Source: Prolixibacter denitrificans (lineage in GTDB: Bacteria; Bacteroidota; Bacteroidia; Bacteroidales; Prolixibacteraceae). Taken from it: DNA of 64,000 nt. The notes beneath the pieces are model-generated. The model ran no database searches and was not told the DNA's origin. It worked only from the letters and a program-made list of their open reading frames with translations. Within the stretch, counting starts at the first letter, position 1, and each line of letters starts with the position of its first letter. The stretch covers positions 352,126 to 416,125 of the forward strand of contig NZ_PYGC01000004.1 of the NCBI RefSeq assembly GCF_003014495.1. The letters run 5' to 3'. A program made the translations under genes and the position numbers. Below are positions 45,377 through 54,323 of this stretch, in pieces.

Positions 45377-45450
45377 GGTATCAGATTATTGCAGGGCGAA
45401 GATACAAAATTGCCGTTAAAAAGCCCCGGTTCAACTTGTTGGTGTATATA

Positions 45451-45489
45451 AAAAAAGAAAGCCTTCATCAGTGATTGACGAAAGCTTTC
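45451..45489 (-). terminator. Terminator of the L28-L33-DUF4295 operon
   Basis: On the minus strand gaaagc pairs with gctttc, extended by partly complementary flanks, followed by seven T. It lies 22 bases past the DUF4295 stop codon. Confidence 0.8.
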
Positions 45490-45510
45490 TCTTTAGTACG
45501 GAAATATGAT

Positions 45511-45663
45511 TTACTTTTTGAAGTAGTCATTAACCATATCGTTAGGAACCATTTCCTCAACGAATGTGTAAGCACCGGTTTTTTCCGATTTCACCATTTT
45601 GATTACTTTGGAATATGCTTTTCCGGCACCTTTCTGAAGTGTTGCAACTGCTTTCTTAGCCAT
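45511..45663 (-). CDS. DUF4295-family small protein, 50 aa
   Basis: A 50-residue frame from ATG 45663 to TAA 45511, basic in its first half (MAKKAVATLQKGAGKAYSK) and ending DMVNDYFKK. It matches DUF4295, a small Bacteroidota protein almost always encoded after L33 and probably ribosome-associated. It is the third gene of the L28-L33 operon, 8 bases after the L33 stop. Confidence 0.88.
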   Translation of the reverse strand: MAKKAVATLQKGAGKAYSKVIKMVKSEKTGAYTFVEEMVPNDMVNDYFKK

Positions 45664-45671
45664 GATTCAAA

Positions 45672-45854
45672 TTATTTTATTTCCCGGTGAACGGTTACAC
45701 GTTTAAGAATCGGGTTGTATTTTTTCAACTCCAGACGATCAGGAGTGTTTTTCCGGTTTTTAGTAGAAATATAGCGGGAAGTCCCGGGCATTCCACTTTC
45801 TTTATGTTCGGTGCACTCCAGAATTACCTGTACACGATTACCTTTCTTTGCCAT
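45672..45854 (-). CDS. rpmG: 50S ribosomal protein L33
   Basis: 60 residues with the L33 pattern [35 protein letters not shown] and VTVHREIK. The zinc-binding CxxC pairs of some L33 proteins are absent (single Cys), so this is a zinc-independent form. It is co-transcribed with L28 upstream and DUF4295 downstream. Confidence 0.96.
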   Translation of the reverse strand: MAKKGNRVQVILECTEHKESGMPGTSRYISTKNRKNTPDRLELKKYNPILKRVTVHREIK

Positions 45855-45869
45855 TTCTCAAGCTCCTTT

Positions 45870-46112
45870 TTAGATGTTATCAATATAACCTTTTGCTTTC
45901 GCATCCTTCAGGGCTGCATTCAATCCTTTTTTATTGATGATGCGCAACCCGGCAGCAGAAACATTCAGGTTAATCCAACGATCATCCTCGGGAAGGTAAA
46001 ACCGCTTGTGGAAGAGGTTCACTTGGAACTTTCTCTTAGTTCTGCGCTTTGAGTGAGAAACATTGTTACCCACCATCACCTTTTTTCCGGTTATCTGACA
46101 AACTCTTGACAT
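45870..46112 (-). CDS. rpmB: 50S ribosomal protein L28
   Basis: 80 residues: [29 protein letters not shown] is split over the typical N-terminal zinc-less L28 start, with [20 protein letters not shown] and an I-N-K-K-G-L C-terminal region. It is the first gene of the operon; the upstream spacer has no exact TAnnTTTG element, only ttactttg. Confidence 0.96.
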   Translation of the reverse strand: MSRVCQITGKKVMVGNNVSHSKRRTKRKFQVNLFHKRFYLPEDDRWINLNVSAAGLRIINKKGLNAALKDAKAKGYIDNI

Positions 46113-46527
46113 TTCAGTATTTTTTACTTCCGTCCGTTACATTTTTCAAACAGTTCGCAAAGTAACTACTTTTTGATTAAAATATCAAACAGTTATATGT
46201 TTTTTTACGCAGGAAACCGAAAAAGGAAATACCCGTGCACAAACGACTGTACCTAAAGGTTTCAGAAACAAATAAAGTACGAAAAAACGTTTTTGTCAAT
46301 AGCTGAATGAATCATTTTCGGCCTATGTAATTGACTACAAAAAATTTCACTCCCGATCGTTTCAGGTCCTCATTCCATTTCCAGGGTAAGCACTCATAAC
46401 TATCGGTTAAATACAATTAACTAGCCAACTGGAAGTTAAGAAGTGCAAATCACCTTGACTTTTCCCGCTTATCCTCGTAATTTTAAGTTACTCGTTAAAA
46501 TTCAAATTAATTTCAAAAAAATCTATT
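46113..46527. other. Intergenic region between divergent genes
   Basis: 415 AT-rich bases between rpmB (minus) and the peroxiredoxin gene (plus). It should hold both promoters. A near-consensus ttactttg on the minus strand around 46157-46167 may serve rpmB, and taatttta near 46480 may serve the peroxiredoxin gene. Nothing else is recognised. Confidence 0.4.
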
Positions 46528-47175
46528 ATGGAAGAACATATTGAAAATCCCATGCCCCGCATTGGTGATAAGGCTCCTGATTTCAAAGCTACCACTACTT
46601 ATGGCGATTTGGTATTCTCGGAATACAACAAAGGAAGCTGGGTTATCCTGTTTTCCCATCCGGCTGACTTTACACCGGTTTGTACCACCGAAATGAGTGG
46701 TTTTGCCACCCGCCATAATGAGTTCAAGGATATGAACTGTAAATTGATCGGATTAAGTATCGACAGTATTCACGCCCATGTTGCCTGGGTGAATAACGTA
46801 AAAAAGAATACTGGTGTACTTTTCGATTTCCCGATTATTGCCGACCTGGATATGCACGTTGCCATGAAATATGGTATGATTATGCCGGGTGAAGCAACCA
46901 CTGCCGCAGTGAGGGCCGTCTTTATTATCGATCCGAATGGGATTATCAGGCTGATTATGTACTATCCGCTGAATGTGGGCCGGAATATGGACGAAATCGT
47001 TCGCGCACTGAAAGCCCTTCAGACTGCCGACAAGCACAAAGTAGCCCTGCCGCTGAACTGGCAGCCGGGCGAAAAAGTAATCGTTCCGCCTCCTACTTCG
47101 GTAGAGGCAATGGAAGAACGCGAAAAGTCGGACTTCGAAATGGTGGACTTTTATCTGGCAAAAAAGAACATCTAA
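46528..47175 (+). CDS. Peroxiredoxin, Prx6 (1-Cys) type
   Basis: 215 residues with a thioredoxin-fold AhpC/TSA core and the C-terminal arm of the Prx6 class (ALPLNWQPGEKVIVPPPTS). The peroxidatic Cys52 is in DFTPVCTTEM with the catalytic Pro, Thr and downstream Arg in AAVRAVFIID. The only other cysteine is C71 in the core, so there is no usual C-terminal resolving Cys. It reduces H2O2 and organic peroxides in the cytoplasm. It is monocistronic, with a strong terminator. Confidence 0.93.
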   Translation: MEEHIENPMPRIGDKAPDFKATTTYGDLVFSEYNKGSWVILFSHPADFTPVCTTEMSGFATRHNEFKDMNCKLIGLSIDSIHAHVAWVNNVKKNTGVLFDFPIIADLDMHVAMKYGMIMPGEATTAAVRAVFIIDPNGIIRLIMYYPLNVGRNMDEIVRALKALQTADKHKVALPLNWQPGEKVIVPPPTSVEAMEEREKSDFEMVDFYLAKKNI

Positions 47176-47202
47176 ACTTAACTATGAAATCAATGTTTTA
47201 TT

Positions 47203-47232
47203 AGGAGGAAGCCAAAAGGCTCCTCCTTTTTT
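47203..47232 (+). terminator. Terminator of the peroxiredoxin gene
   Basis: Stem aggaggaagcc / ggctcctcct (one bulge) with a 4-base loop and a six-T run. Confidence 0.92.
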
Positions 47233-47291
47233 ATGGTTAAGTACATCAGATCGTACATTTTTAGTTATATTCGATTATAATTCTCCCGAAT

Positions 47292-48110
47292 TTGAGCAAA
47301 AGACAAACGCGATACTACCCTACTTTTTGGGCGGCAGTCCACTTGGTTGTACTGTATACTTTTATACAGACCCTGGTTGATTTTCCTCTTGCTCTATACG
47401 ATTATTATCACGGTACCGACTGGTTATATGAACCTTGGGTAAAAGTCCCGGTTTTCTTTGGTTCAACACTTTTCATTTTATACTGGGGATACCGAAAGAC
47501 CGGACTAAAAATTGGCAGTGTTTTTCCATTCAAGCTTTTCAATATTTTTGTCATTCCCGGATTATTATTGATGTTGGCAGCACTCCAGATTTCGCTGGGA
47601 AAAATCAATGCTGCTTTCGAAACCTTGCTTCCACCGCCCGGATGGTTTATCGAAATGTTTTCGCGGCTCTTCGACTCCGACTTAGGCGTTTGGGGAGGAA
47701 TTCTCCGGGTGGTCATCATCGCTCCGATTGTGGAAGAATTAATTTTTCGCGGTTTAATCATGCGGGGGTTCATCCGGAATTACCCAAAATCCATGGCCAT
47801 ATTTTACACCGCACTGCTCTTTGCCTTGTTTCATCTTAATCCATGGCAATTCCCGGCAACATTCTTACTCGGCCTCATTTTGGGTTGGGTACGTATCCGG
47901 ACTGGTTCAATCCTGGCAGCTATCACCGGACATGCCATGCACAACGGGCTGGTATTCCTGACGGTTTACTATCTGACCAACCTGCATAAAGCGGGAATTA
48001 TTCTTCCGGATTACAAACTAAACATTCCGGCAGTTGTTTTATTATTTGCAGTTGGTGTTATCATCACCTTCCTGGCAACGTTTTCACGAAAAAAGAAGCC
48101 CGCGGCCTGA
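47292..48110 (+). CDS. CPBP-family intramembrane metalloprotease
   Basis: 272 residues with about seven membrane helices and the CPBP/Abi motifs: EELIFRGLIMRG (two catalytic Glu and Arg), FHLNPWQF and GHAMHNG. These glutamic/metal proteases cut within membranes (CAAX-type prenyl protein processing or bacterial self-immunity). No ATG precedes the first helix, and the start appears to be TTG at 47292; the next Met is inside the protein near residue 90. A tatattcg element just upstream is one mismatch from the promoter consensus, consistent with a short leader. Confidence 0.87.
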   Translation: MSKRQTRYYPTFWAAVHLVVLYTFIQTLVDFPLALYDYYHGTDWLYEPWVKVPVFFGSTLFILYWGYRKTGLKIGSVFPFKLFNIFVIPGLLLMLAALQISLGKINAAFETLLPPPGWFIEMFSRLFDSDLGVWGGILRVVIIAPIVEELIFRGLIMRGFIRNYPKSMAIFYTALLFALFHLNPWQFPATFLLGLILGWVRIRTGSILAAITGHAMHNGLVFLTVYYLTNLHKAGIILPDYKLNIPAVVLLFAVGVIITFLATFSRKKKPAA

Positions 48111-48236
48111 TTTTTACTGAAAGCTATCGTAACTTTAAAGTTCAGTTTAGTTCATTCCGCAACGAGTGCAAAGAGCCAGACGACAAAGTCGGTACAGCAA
48201 ACTCGATTGATATTCATAAAACCAAATTATAAAACG

Positions 48237-49067
48237 ATGAAATCACTTCCCGGATTCTTGCTTTTCCTGCTACTAACAGCTTTTACTTCAAATGCACAAA
48301 TTGTCAGTCCCATATGGCAAACCGAAAGGGTACTAAAAGTGCCTGAATCGGTACTATACGATGCCAACCAGAATTGTTTGTTCGTATCCAATGTTAATGG
48401 AAATCCCACAGATAAAAATGGTAAGGGTTTTATTTCCAAGATATCTCCCGAGGGTAAGGTCGTCGACTTGAAGTTTGCCTCAGGATTGAATGCACCTAAA
48501 GGAATGGCCATCTACCAAAACAAATTGTATGTAAGCGATATCGACCGCCTTGCAGAAATATCATTGACAAATCCGAAAAAAATCAAGTTCTACGAGGCAC
48601 CAAAAGCGCAGTTCCTGAATGATGTTGCCATTAGTCAAAACGGAGTGGTGTATGTTTCCGACTCAGGAACCGGTAGAATTTACAAACTGGAAAACGGCGT
48701 TTTCGGGATTTGGGGAAAGGTAGCACCACTTGCTGGTCCCAATGGATTGTTATGCGAAAAAGGCCACTTGTTAATCGGCACTAACGACGGTATTTTTTCC
48801 GCAGATCCGGTTAGTGGAAAAGTTGAGAAACTGGTCGCACTTTCCGGGGGAATTGACGGTTTAAAAGCGGTTGGAAATGGAAAGTACATTGTTTCCGATT
48901 GGAAAGGAAAAGTACAGGTCGTATCGGCTACCGGCCAATCCGTGTTATTCGATACAACCGATAAAAAAATCAATGCAGCCGACCTGGAGTACATACCGTC
49001 CAAGGATGTTTTACTGGTTCCTACATTTGCCGATAACCGGGTGATGGCGTATAAAATCAAACTTTAG
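48237..49067 (+). CDS. Exported SMP-30/gluconolactonase-like propeller protein
   Basis: 276 residues from ATG 48237 at the signal peptide (MKSLPGFLLFLLLTAFTSNAQ); an upstream in-frame TTG at 48207 is rejected. Repeated blades (NQNCLFVSNVNG, NKLYVSDIDRLAEI, NGVVYVSDSGTGRIYKL, GNGKYIVSDWKGKV) form a six-bladed propeller like SMP-30 lactonases or NHL proteins. Substrate and role are unknown; a periplasmic sugar lactonase or binding role is possible. It is transcribed alone. Confidence 0.82.
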   Translation: MKSLPGFLLFLLLTAFTSNAQIVSPIWQTERVLKVPESVLYDANQNCLFVSNVNGNPTDKNGKGFISKISPEGKVVDLKFASGLNAPKGMAIYQNKLYVSDIDRLAEISLTNPKKIKFYEAPKAQFLNDVAISQNGVVYVSDSGTGRIYKLENGVFGIWGKVAPLAGPNGLLCEKGHLLIGTNDGIFSADPVSGKVEKLVALSGGIDGLKAVGNGKYIVSDWKGKVQVVSATGQSVLFDTTDKKINAADLEYIPSKDVLLVPTFADNRVMAYKIKL

Positions 49068-49345
49068 TTCACCTTTTGATTTTGTGACGACTAATTTCGG
49101 GCTGTATGATGTTTTGATGAAGATGTTTTGCGTTGATGAACCGCCTTTCGCTGAAGTAAAGAAACTGTGAATTTTCGATGGATGTATTCCCAATAAATTC
49201 GCTATTTTGTCGTTAATATTAGGAAAGCGTTAATCAACTAAATCACTTAGTGTTATAAAAAACATCAAACTTAACTTCCCAATGCAACACCTTGATAGAT
49301 GACTTCAGGAGTTACATCTGGCGATAAAACACAAACACAACACAG

Positions 49346-50440
49346 ATGAAAGCAAAAATTCTGATTATCGAAGATACCGAGAGCGTACGCGAAAATATTG
49401 CAGAGATACTGGAAGCTGAGAATTTCGAATCACATACCGCAGAAAACGGGGAGATAGGTGTGGAAATGGCCCGTAAGATTCAACCCGACTTAATTCTCTG
49501 CGACATTATGATGCCCGGAATGGATGGATACGAAGTGATTAGAAAACTTCGGGAGAATGAGATTACAGCTACCACTCCCTTTATCTTTCTGACGGCAAAA
49601 AGTGCAGTAGAAAATATTCGCGAAGGTATGTTGCTGGGAGCCGATGATTACATTCCAAAACCGTTTACGATTGAGCAGCTTCTGGATGCGGTTAACACCC
49701 GTCTGGAGCGCATCGGCGCGATGAAGAAAAAAGCCGACGAGACCGTCAAAAACCTGACCAACCGGATTGGCTTACCTTTCGCGTCAGAGCTTCAGGATCC
49801 GATGAAAGCCATTGTGGGATTTTCAGAATTAATTGCTACCGGATATCCCAACATGGAGAAACAGGAGATTGTCGATTTCGTCAACATGATATTGAAAGCC
49901 GGAATTAAACTCCGGAAAACCGTTTCCAAAACATTGGTATTCTACCGCCTCGAAGCCTTATCGAACAAAGCTGACGAGTTAAATACGCTGAAAGAATCGG
50001 CGACTCAGAATGTCTATGAAGTTGTTGAGCAGGCTGCTCATTCGGTTGCCAAAGAAGCGAAGCGCGAAAGTGATTTGCGCCTGGCACTTGTTGATGCGTC
50101 GGTTCGAATTCCAAGAGACCTGATGGAGATGGCCATCAGCGAACTGGTTGAGAATGCATTCAAATTTTCGACCCGGAAAACGGATGTAAAACTGGTGGCA
50201 ACTGTCGATGGCAGTGTTTATCGTCTTTCCATCGAGGACGAAGGCATTGGAATGAGTGACGAGCAAATTCTGAAAGCCGGTGCATTTGTCGACTACGAAC
50301 AACGTGAAGGTAGTGAAAGCGGCTTAGGATTAGGCTTACACAATGCCAAACGGGTTGTCGAGTTGTTCGACGGTACTTTTAAGATTAACTCTGCTCCCAA
50401 CCAGGGAACAATTATAAAAATTAGCCTGCCTCTGGTGTAA
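49346..50440 (+). CDS. Receiver domain fused to a histidine-less kinase module
   Basis: 364 residues. The N-terminal receiver is complete (acidic ED at 9-10, phospho-acceptor D53 in LCDIMMPGMDG, Thr in FLTAKS, Lys in IPKPFT). It is followed by a HisKA-like helical pair and a HATPase domain (NAFKFST, EDEGIGMSD, GLGLGLHNAK). At the place of the autophosphorylated His (consensus SHELRTP) the sequence reads ASELQDPM (near 147-154), so the acceptor His is absent. It may relay or sense phosphorylation without autophosphorylating. Its stop codon abuts the stop of the convergent glycosyltransferase gene, with no bases between. Confidence 0.87.
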   Translation: MKAKILIIEDTESVRENIAEILEAENFESHTAENGEIGVEMARKIQPDLILCDIMMPGMDGYEVIRKLRENEITATTPFIFLTAKSAVENIREGMLLGADDYIPKPFTIEQLLDAVNTRLERIGAMKKKADETVKNLTNRIGLPFASELQDPMKAIVGFSELIATGYPNMEKQEIVDFVNMILKAGIKLRKTVSKTLVFYRLEALSNKADELNTLKESATQNVYEVVEQAAHSVAKEAKRESDLRLALVDASVRIPRDLMEMAISELVENAFKFSTRKTDVKLVATVDGSVYRLSIEDEGIGMSDEQILKAGAFVDYEQREGSESGLGLGLHNAKRVVELFDGTFKINSAPNQGTIIKISLPLV

Positions 50441-51748
50441 TCAGAGGTGGTGCTCTTTTGCCTGTACCGAAGATTTTCTTGGATTCCAGACGTCGTCGTA
50501 CGATGATGATGCCAGCCATTCCCTGAAATAAGCGATTGTTCTGACCAGGCGAAGGTAATAACCGTCGTAGATCGACATAAACGGAATGTACATCAGGAGT
50601 TTGATCTCCTGTCTTCCCCGCTCCGACATTAGACTTACCAGGATCACCTGAACAAAATTACTCATCCCATACAAGAACATCTTCATCACAATCATCAGGA
50701 AGATGATATCCGGGTTATTAATCGCCAACCTGATAACATAGTAAAACCATAAAGCATCGAGAACTACATTGTAGAATAGGTTTTCTACACTGGAGAAGAA
50801 ATTGCGAAACTGAAAGTTCTGGTCCGGCACAAAAATATCGGCATGTTTTCTCAAACGAAAACGAACCATGGAACGAGACCAGCGAAACCGTTGATTCGAT
50901 AGTTTTTTTAAGGAAGTCGGAACGTTGGTCAGTGAAACAGCGCGTGGCTCAAAAACGATGCGATATCCCATTTTCCGGATTTTTACGGTGATATCACCAT
51001 CGAGCCCGGGACCAATATCCCAGCCCCCAACGCGCTCGACCAGGTCTCTGCGAAAAGCACCAAATGCTCCGGATACAATCTTATAAATCCCCAAATAAGA
51101 CGCTACCATACGTCCCATGGTTATAGTCTGCAGATATTCAACAGCCTGAAAACCGGCGATGACAGCCTCTTTGGAGTTTCTGACTTTTACATTTCCACCG
51201 ACGGCGCCAATTTCCGAATCGGTATAAAACGGTATCAGTATTTTCTCAATGGCATCCCGGTCAAAAGAAGTATCTGCATCGAGATGGACAATATATTTTC
51301 CTTTGGCAAAACGCAAAGCCAGATTCGCTGCGCTTGCCTTTCCTCCCCGTTCTTCATTCCGAAGAAAAAGGTCAATCTTTCCTTCTTTCTCCAACTTACG
51401 GCAAATGATGGGAGTATTATCATCCGACCCATCGTCGACAATAATGAGCTGAAAATTCTGGTATGTCTGTTCTGTCAGACTCTGCACCAGTTTCGGGATG
51501 TGCCGGCCTTCATTTTTCCCGGGAACGATAATGGTAATCAACGGTTTTTCGGCAAACAACTGATTATTGGCCGCCTGATAGGTATCTGAATTCCACAACC
51601 GTTTTAGGCTGAAAAGGACCACCACAACCAGGTCGAAAAGCAGATACCGGGGCACCTCCAGTAAGAAGAAATACCAGAAAAGCCTGACGATCCGTTCGGG
51701 GGGGACATTCAGCCAAAAGTCAAAAAACCGTTGCCAGAAATCAATCAT
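50441..51748 (-). CDS. Family-2 processive glycosyltransferase
   Basis: 435 residues. The N-terminus has one or two membrane helices (about 20-50) and the C-terminus three (about 325-410). Catalytic GT2 motifs: IIVDDGSDD, VHLDADTSFD (DxD), GGWDIGPGLDGD (the catalytic Asp) and the QxxRW signature as NQRFRW. The layout matches membrane synthases such as PgaC/hyaluronan/cellulose synthase, which polymerise and extrude a polysaccharide. It is the last gene of the four-gene operon. The polymer made cannot be told; poly-N-acetylglucosamine-like or beta-glucan products are possible. Confidence 0.9.
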   Translation of the reverse strand: MIDFWQRFFDFWLNVPPERIVRLFWYFFLLEVPRYLLFDLVVVVLFSLKRLWNSDTYQAANNQLFAEKPLITIIVPGKNEGRHIPKLVQSLTEQTYQNFQLIIVDDGSDDNTPIICRKLEKEGKIDLFLRNEERGGKASAANLALRFAKGKYIVHLDADTSFDRDAIEKILIPFYTDSEIGAVGGNVKVRNSKEAVIAGFQAVEYLQTITMGRMVASYLGIYKIVSGAFGAFRRDLVERVGGWDIGPGLDGDITVKIRKMGYRIVFEPRAVSLTNVPTSLKKLSNQRFRWSRSMVRFRLRKHADIFVPDQNFQFRNFFSSVENLFYNVVLDALWFYYVIRLAINNPDIIFLMIVMKMFLYGMSNFVQVILVSLMSERGRQEIKLLMYIPFMSIYDGYYLRLVRTIAYFREWLASSSYDDVWNPRKSSVQAKEHHL

Positions 51749-51758
51749 TTAAAACGGG

Positions 51759-53150
51759 TTAGATGGTTTTCACCTGATTAATCAGTGCGTTGTATTCCGT
51801 TTCAGCGTTGAGTGTTTCATATTGGGCAGCCAGATTCCATTCCGGCTCATCTTCGAATGTATTGCTGAGCAATTTCTCAATAGATGACCTGAAATCGTTC
51901 AGCATTTTCTCCACTGACGTAGCTCCCTTCTCGGGGAAGATCATGAAGAAGGTATTGTCATTTGCGAACGAGAGAATATCGCTGGAATCGGTATTATTCC
52001 TGACAAAATCACTGATATCGAGCACCAACCGCTCGAATTGCTGACGATTTGAACGCAAACGGGCCGGTAAATTCAAACTGATACTTCCCATTTGACTCTC
52101 TTTGCCGGAAACCTTAACACGCTCGATTTCAAAACGGAGGAAAGTCAAAAATGTGCTGAAATTCACAAAGCCAGGAATCGTAAATTCGCGCTCTTCGCCG
52201 GCTACTTTAATTCCGGTGCGCGCTGCATCGCGGCCCAAATCCGTCAGCGAATATTTGTCAAGAGTAATTTCCAGAAGATTTTCAACCGGGGTAACCGTTT
52301 TACAATTCAAACACAAAGCAGTAATATCCGGTTCCTGAAACTCGTGACGGCAATCGTGGCAGCGATAGATAACCGAAGGTTTATCGTAGTCGACGCCAAT
52401 GTGCCTCAGTTGCCGGTTACATTTTGGGCAAACCAATCCCTGTTTGGTGACAAAATCACCTTCAGGTCCCATATAGGCACAAACAAAGTGATGAATCAGA
52501 TTCTCGGATGAAATATGAGCTGAAGCACACTTGGTACAAACCTCCCTTAAATTCAGGTGACCGGAATGGCATTTCGGACAAACATGAGTTTTATCGACGA
52601 AAGTCCCCTTAAAAAAGTCGTTCTCGGTTCCCCGTCTGAGGATCTTCAGCATTTCCATCGATTCACCCGCCGGATAATGAAGTCTGATAAGCGGATATTC
52701 ATATCCCATATGAGCATGCACATCCACCTCGGGATTCAATGTTTTGTCGCGGGTGTACAAGTACCGGAACAGCTTCGTCAAAATGCGGTTCTCAGAACTG
52801 TTGGTTTCATGCGGCGTGAAATCCTCTCTCCTCTTTTTAACCTGTCGGATCATTTTCCCGATAGGTTCTTCCTGCACAACAGACAATTCTCCATCGGAAA
52901 GCGACTTCTGTGTATCACTAACAACGCCATCCGCATTAAAAATAAATACTGGCAAGAGATAAATCGATTCAATAAATGATGCTCGAATTTCCTTAAGCAA
53001 AGCCGTAGCATACTCCGGCTGCTGCCAGTCGAGCACCAATGCATCGGCCAGCGCAAAATGCCGGATATCCTGCTCCTGGTAATCCGTAATCAGATAGATT
53101 TCGAAGTTACCCGCATTTTGTATTTTTTTCCCTCCGGGAATCATAAGCAT
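51759..53150 (-). CDS. TackOD1-like zinc-ribbon protein with degenerate GGDEF domain
   Basis: 463 residues, soluble. An N-terminal domain (about 1-120) resembles a receiver-type or PAS-type fold. A central zinc-ribbon block (about 190-285) contains six CxxC pairs or Cys/His clusters (CPKCHSGH, CTKC, CPKCNRQLRHIGVDY, CHDC, CLNC), matching the TackOD1 output domain. The C-terminal part (about 310-450) has the shape of a GGDEF domain, but the active-site motif reads NDNTF instead of GGDEF, so it should not make c-di-GMP. It lies between the adaptor and synthase genes. A receptor or scaffold that controls the synthase is inferred. Confidence 0.75.
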   Translation of the reverse strand: MLMIPGGKKIQNAGNFEIYLITDYQEQDIRHFALADALVLDWQQPEYATALLKEIRASFIESIYLLPVFIFNADGVVSDTQKSLSDGELSVVQEEPIGKMIRQVKKRREDFTPHETNSSENRILTKLFRYLYTRDKTLNPEVDVHAHMGYEYPLIRLHYPAGESMEMLKILRRGTENDFFKGTFVDKTHVCPKCHSGHLNLREVCTKCASAHISSENLIHHFVCAYMGPEGDFVTKQGLVCPKCNRQLRHIGVDYDKPSVIYRCHDCRHEFQEPDITALCLNCKTVTPVENLLEITLDKYSLTDLGRDAARTGIKVAGEEREFTIPGFVNFSTFLTFLRFEIERVKVSGKESQMGSISLNLPARLRSNRQQFERLVLDISDFVRNNTDSSDILSFANDNTFFMIFPEKGATSVEKMLNDFRSSIEKLLSNTFEDEPEWNLAAQYETLNAETEYNALINQVKTI

Positions 53151-53193
53151 TCTTTTTAAATAGACTACTGCCCGTTAGTTAGTGACTTTCCGG

Positions 53194-54291
53194 TTAATTC
53201 GATGATTCATTATCAACGTGCTTCTCTCTGTAGTTCAACCACCAATGGTAGAACATTTTCGGACGATAAACGGTCACCCCCATCTTATAATAGGGCTTCC
53301 ATTCACTCACATTTTCTGCATTGACAGGGTCAATCCGGGCCAAAACGGTCCGTGGTGTTTTCTGATAGGTTTTATGAAATTCGCTGGGTAACTCGGCAGT
53401 ATTCATATAAATATTGCTAATTACGCCAAGGCTTTTCATTCCGTTTCCAAATTTTACTCCAACCGTATCGCCCACTTTGAAGTATTGAAAATACTCCTGA
53501 TCGAGATACGCCATGATGTAAACCTTATTGAAATTGATAAGGTCCATGGCCACCTCCTGACGGTAATTCACCTCATCTTTCCGGGCGAAAATCTGGCTAA
53601 CAATACCATCAATCGGAGAAATAAAAGGCACATTCCGGGGAATCACAAAAACCTGTCGGGTTACCCGGCTCATTTCCCTCTCCATTCTCAGCAACTTAGC
53701 GTAATAAGTTCTCAGATAGCGAATCTCTTCCTGCTGCATCTTTTGGTCAGCCTTCAAATTCTGAGCTTTACTTTCCGTTGCTGTCAATATTCCGGCTGTG
53801 TTCAGTCCAAGATATACTTCATTGCGTTGATTGCTTATCTGCTGCTGAACCTCTTTGATTTCATCTTTGGTACGCTGTAGTTCGATATGCTTCAGACTTA
53901 TGCTCTTCTGCGTCGAAATCTTTTCTTTCTCAATCCAATCCGTATTGGTATTATTTTCCTGGCTCACCAACCCAAGCGTGTCTTTGGGCGGAATTTCCGG
54001 GCGAACAATCATCAGGGTATCGCCTCGTTTCACTTTCTCATTTTCATCGACCAGATAATCCACTACTTTCACGTCATCAGCAAATTTCACTTCAAACTTG
54101 CTGGTGATTACTTCCCCATAAGAAGAAACAAAGTAAGTCCGGCGAAAGACGTAAATTATCAAGCTGGCCAGAATAATGAAGAAGATGATCAGGTAAATAA
54201 TCCGATCCCAGTTGACCCGGCGCTTCGGCAGAGGCTCCTCTTTGTAACCCCTGATTACTTTTTCATTCTTATTGTATCGAAACGATTTCAA
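53194..54291 (-). CDS. HlyD-family membrane-fusion adaptor
   Basis: 365 residues. A basic cytoplasmic N-terminus (KEEPLPKRRVNW) and one membrane helix (about 31-50) precede a barrel-sandwich (lipoyl) half with EKVKRGDTLMIV, a long coiled coil (about 130-200), the second half (VFVIPRNVPFISPIDGIVSQI) and a beta-barrel domain. This is the periplasmic adaptor fold that bridges an inner-membrane exporter to a TolC-type duct. No ABC transporter is nearby, so the inner-membrane partner is presumably the glycosyltransferase of the same operon, as with Alg44 in alginate systems. It lies between the duct and TackOD1 genes. Confidence 0.88.
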   Translation of the reverse strand: MKSFRYNKNEKVIRGYKEEPLPKRRVNWDRIIYLIIFFIILASLIIYVFRRTYFVSSYGEVITSKFEVKFADDVKVVDYLVDENEKVKRGDTLMIVRPEIPPKDTLGLVSQENNTNTDWIEKEKISTQKSISLKHIELQRTKDEIKEVQQQISNQRNEVYLGLNTAGILTATESKAQNLKADQKMQQEEIRYLRTYYAKLLRMEREMSRVTRQVFVIPRNVPFISPIDGIVSQIFARKDEVNYRQEVAMDLINFNKVYIMAYLDQEYFQYFKVGDTVGVKFGNGMKSLGVISNIYMNTAELPSEFHKTYQKTPRTVLARIDPVNAENVSEWKPYYKMGVTVYRPKMFYHWWLNYREKHVDNESSN

Positions 54292-54323
54292 GATGCTACA
54301 GATTAGTTAGTAAACACTTTTCT

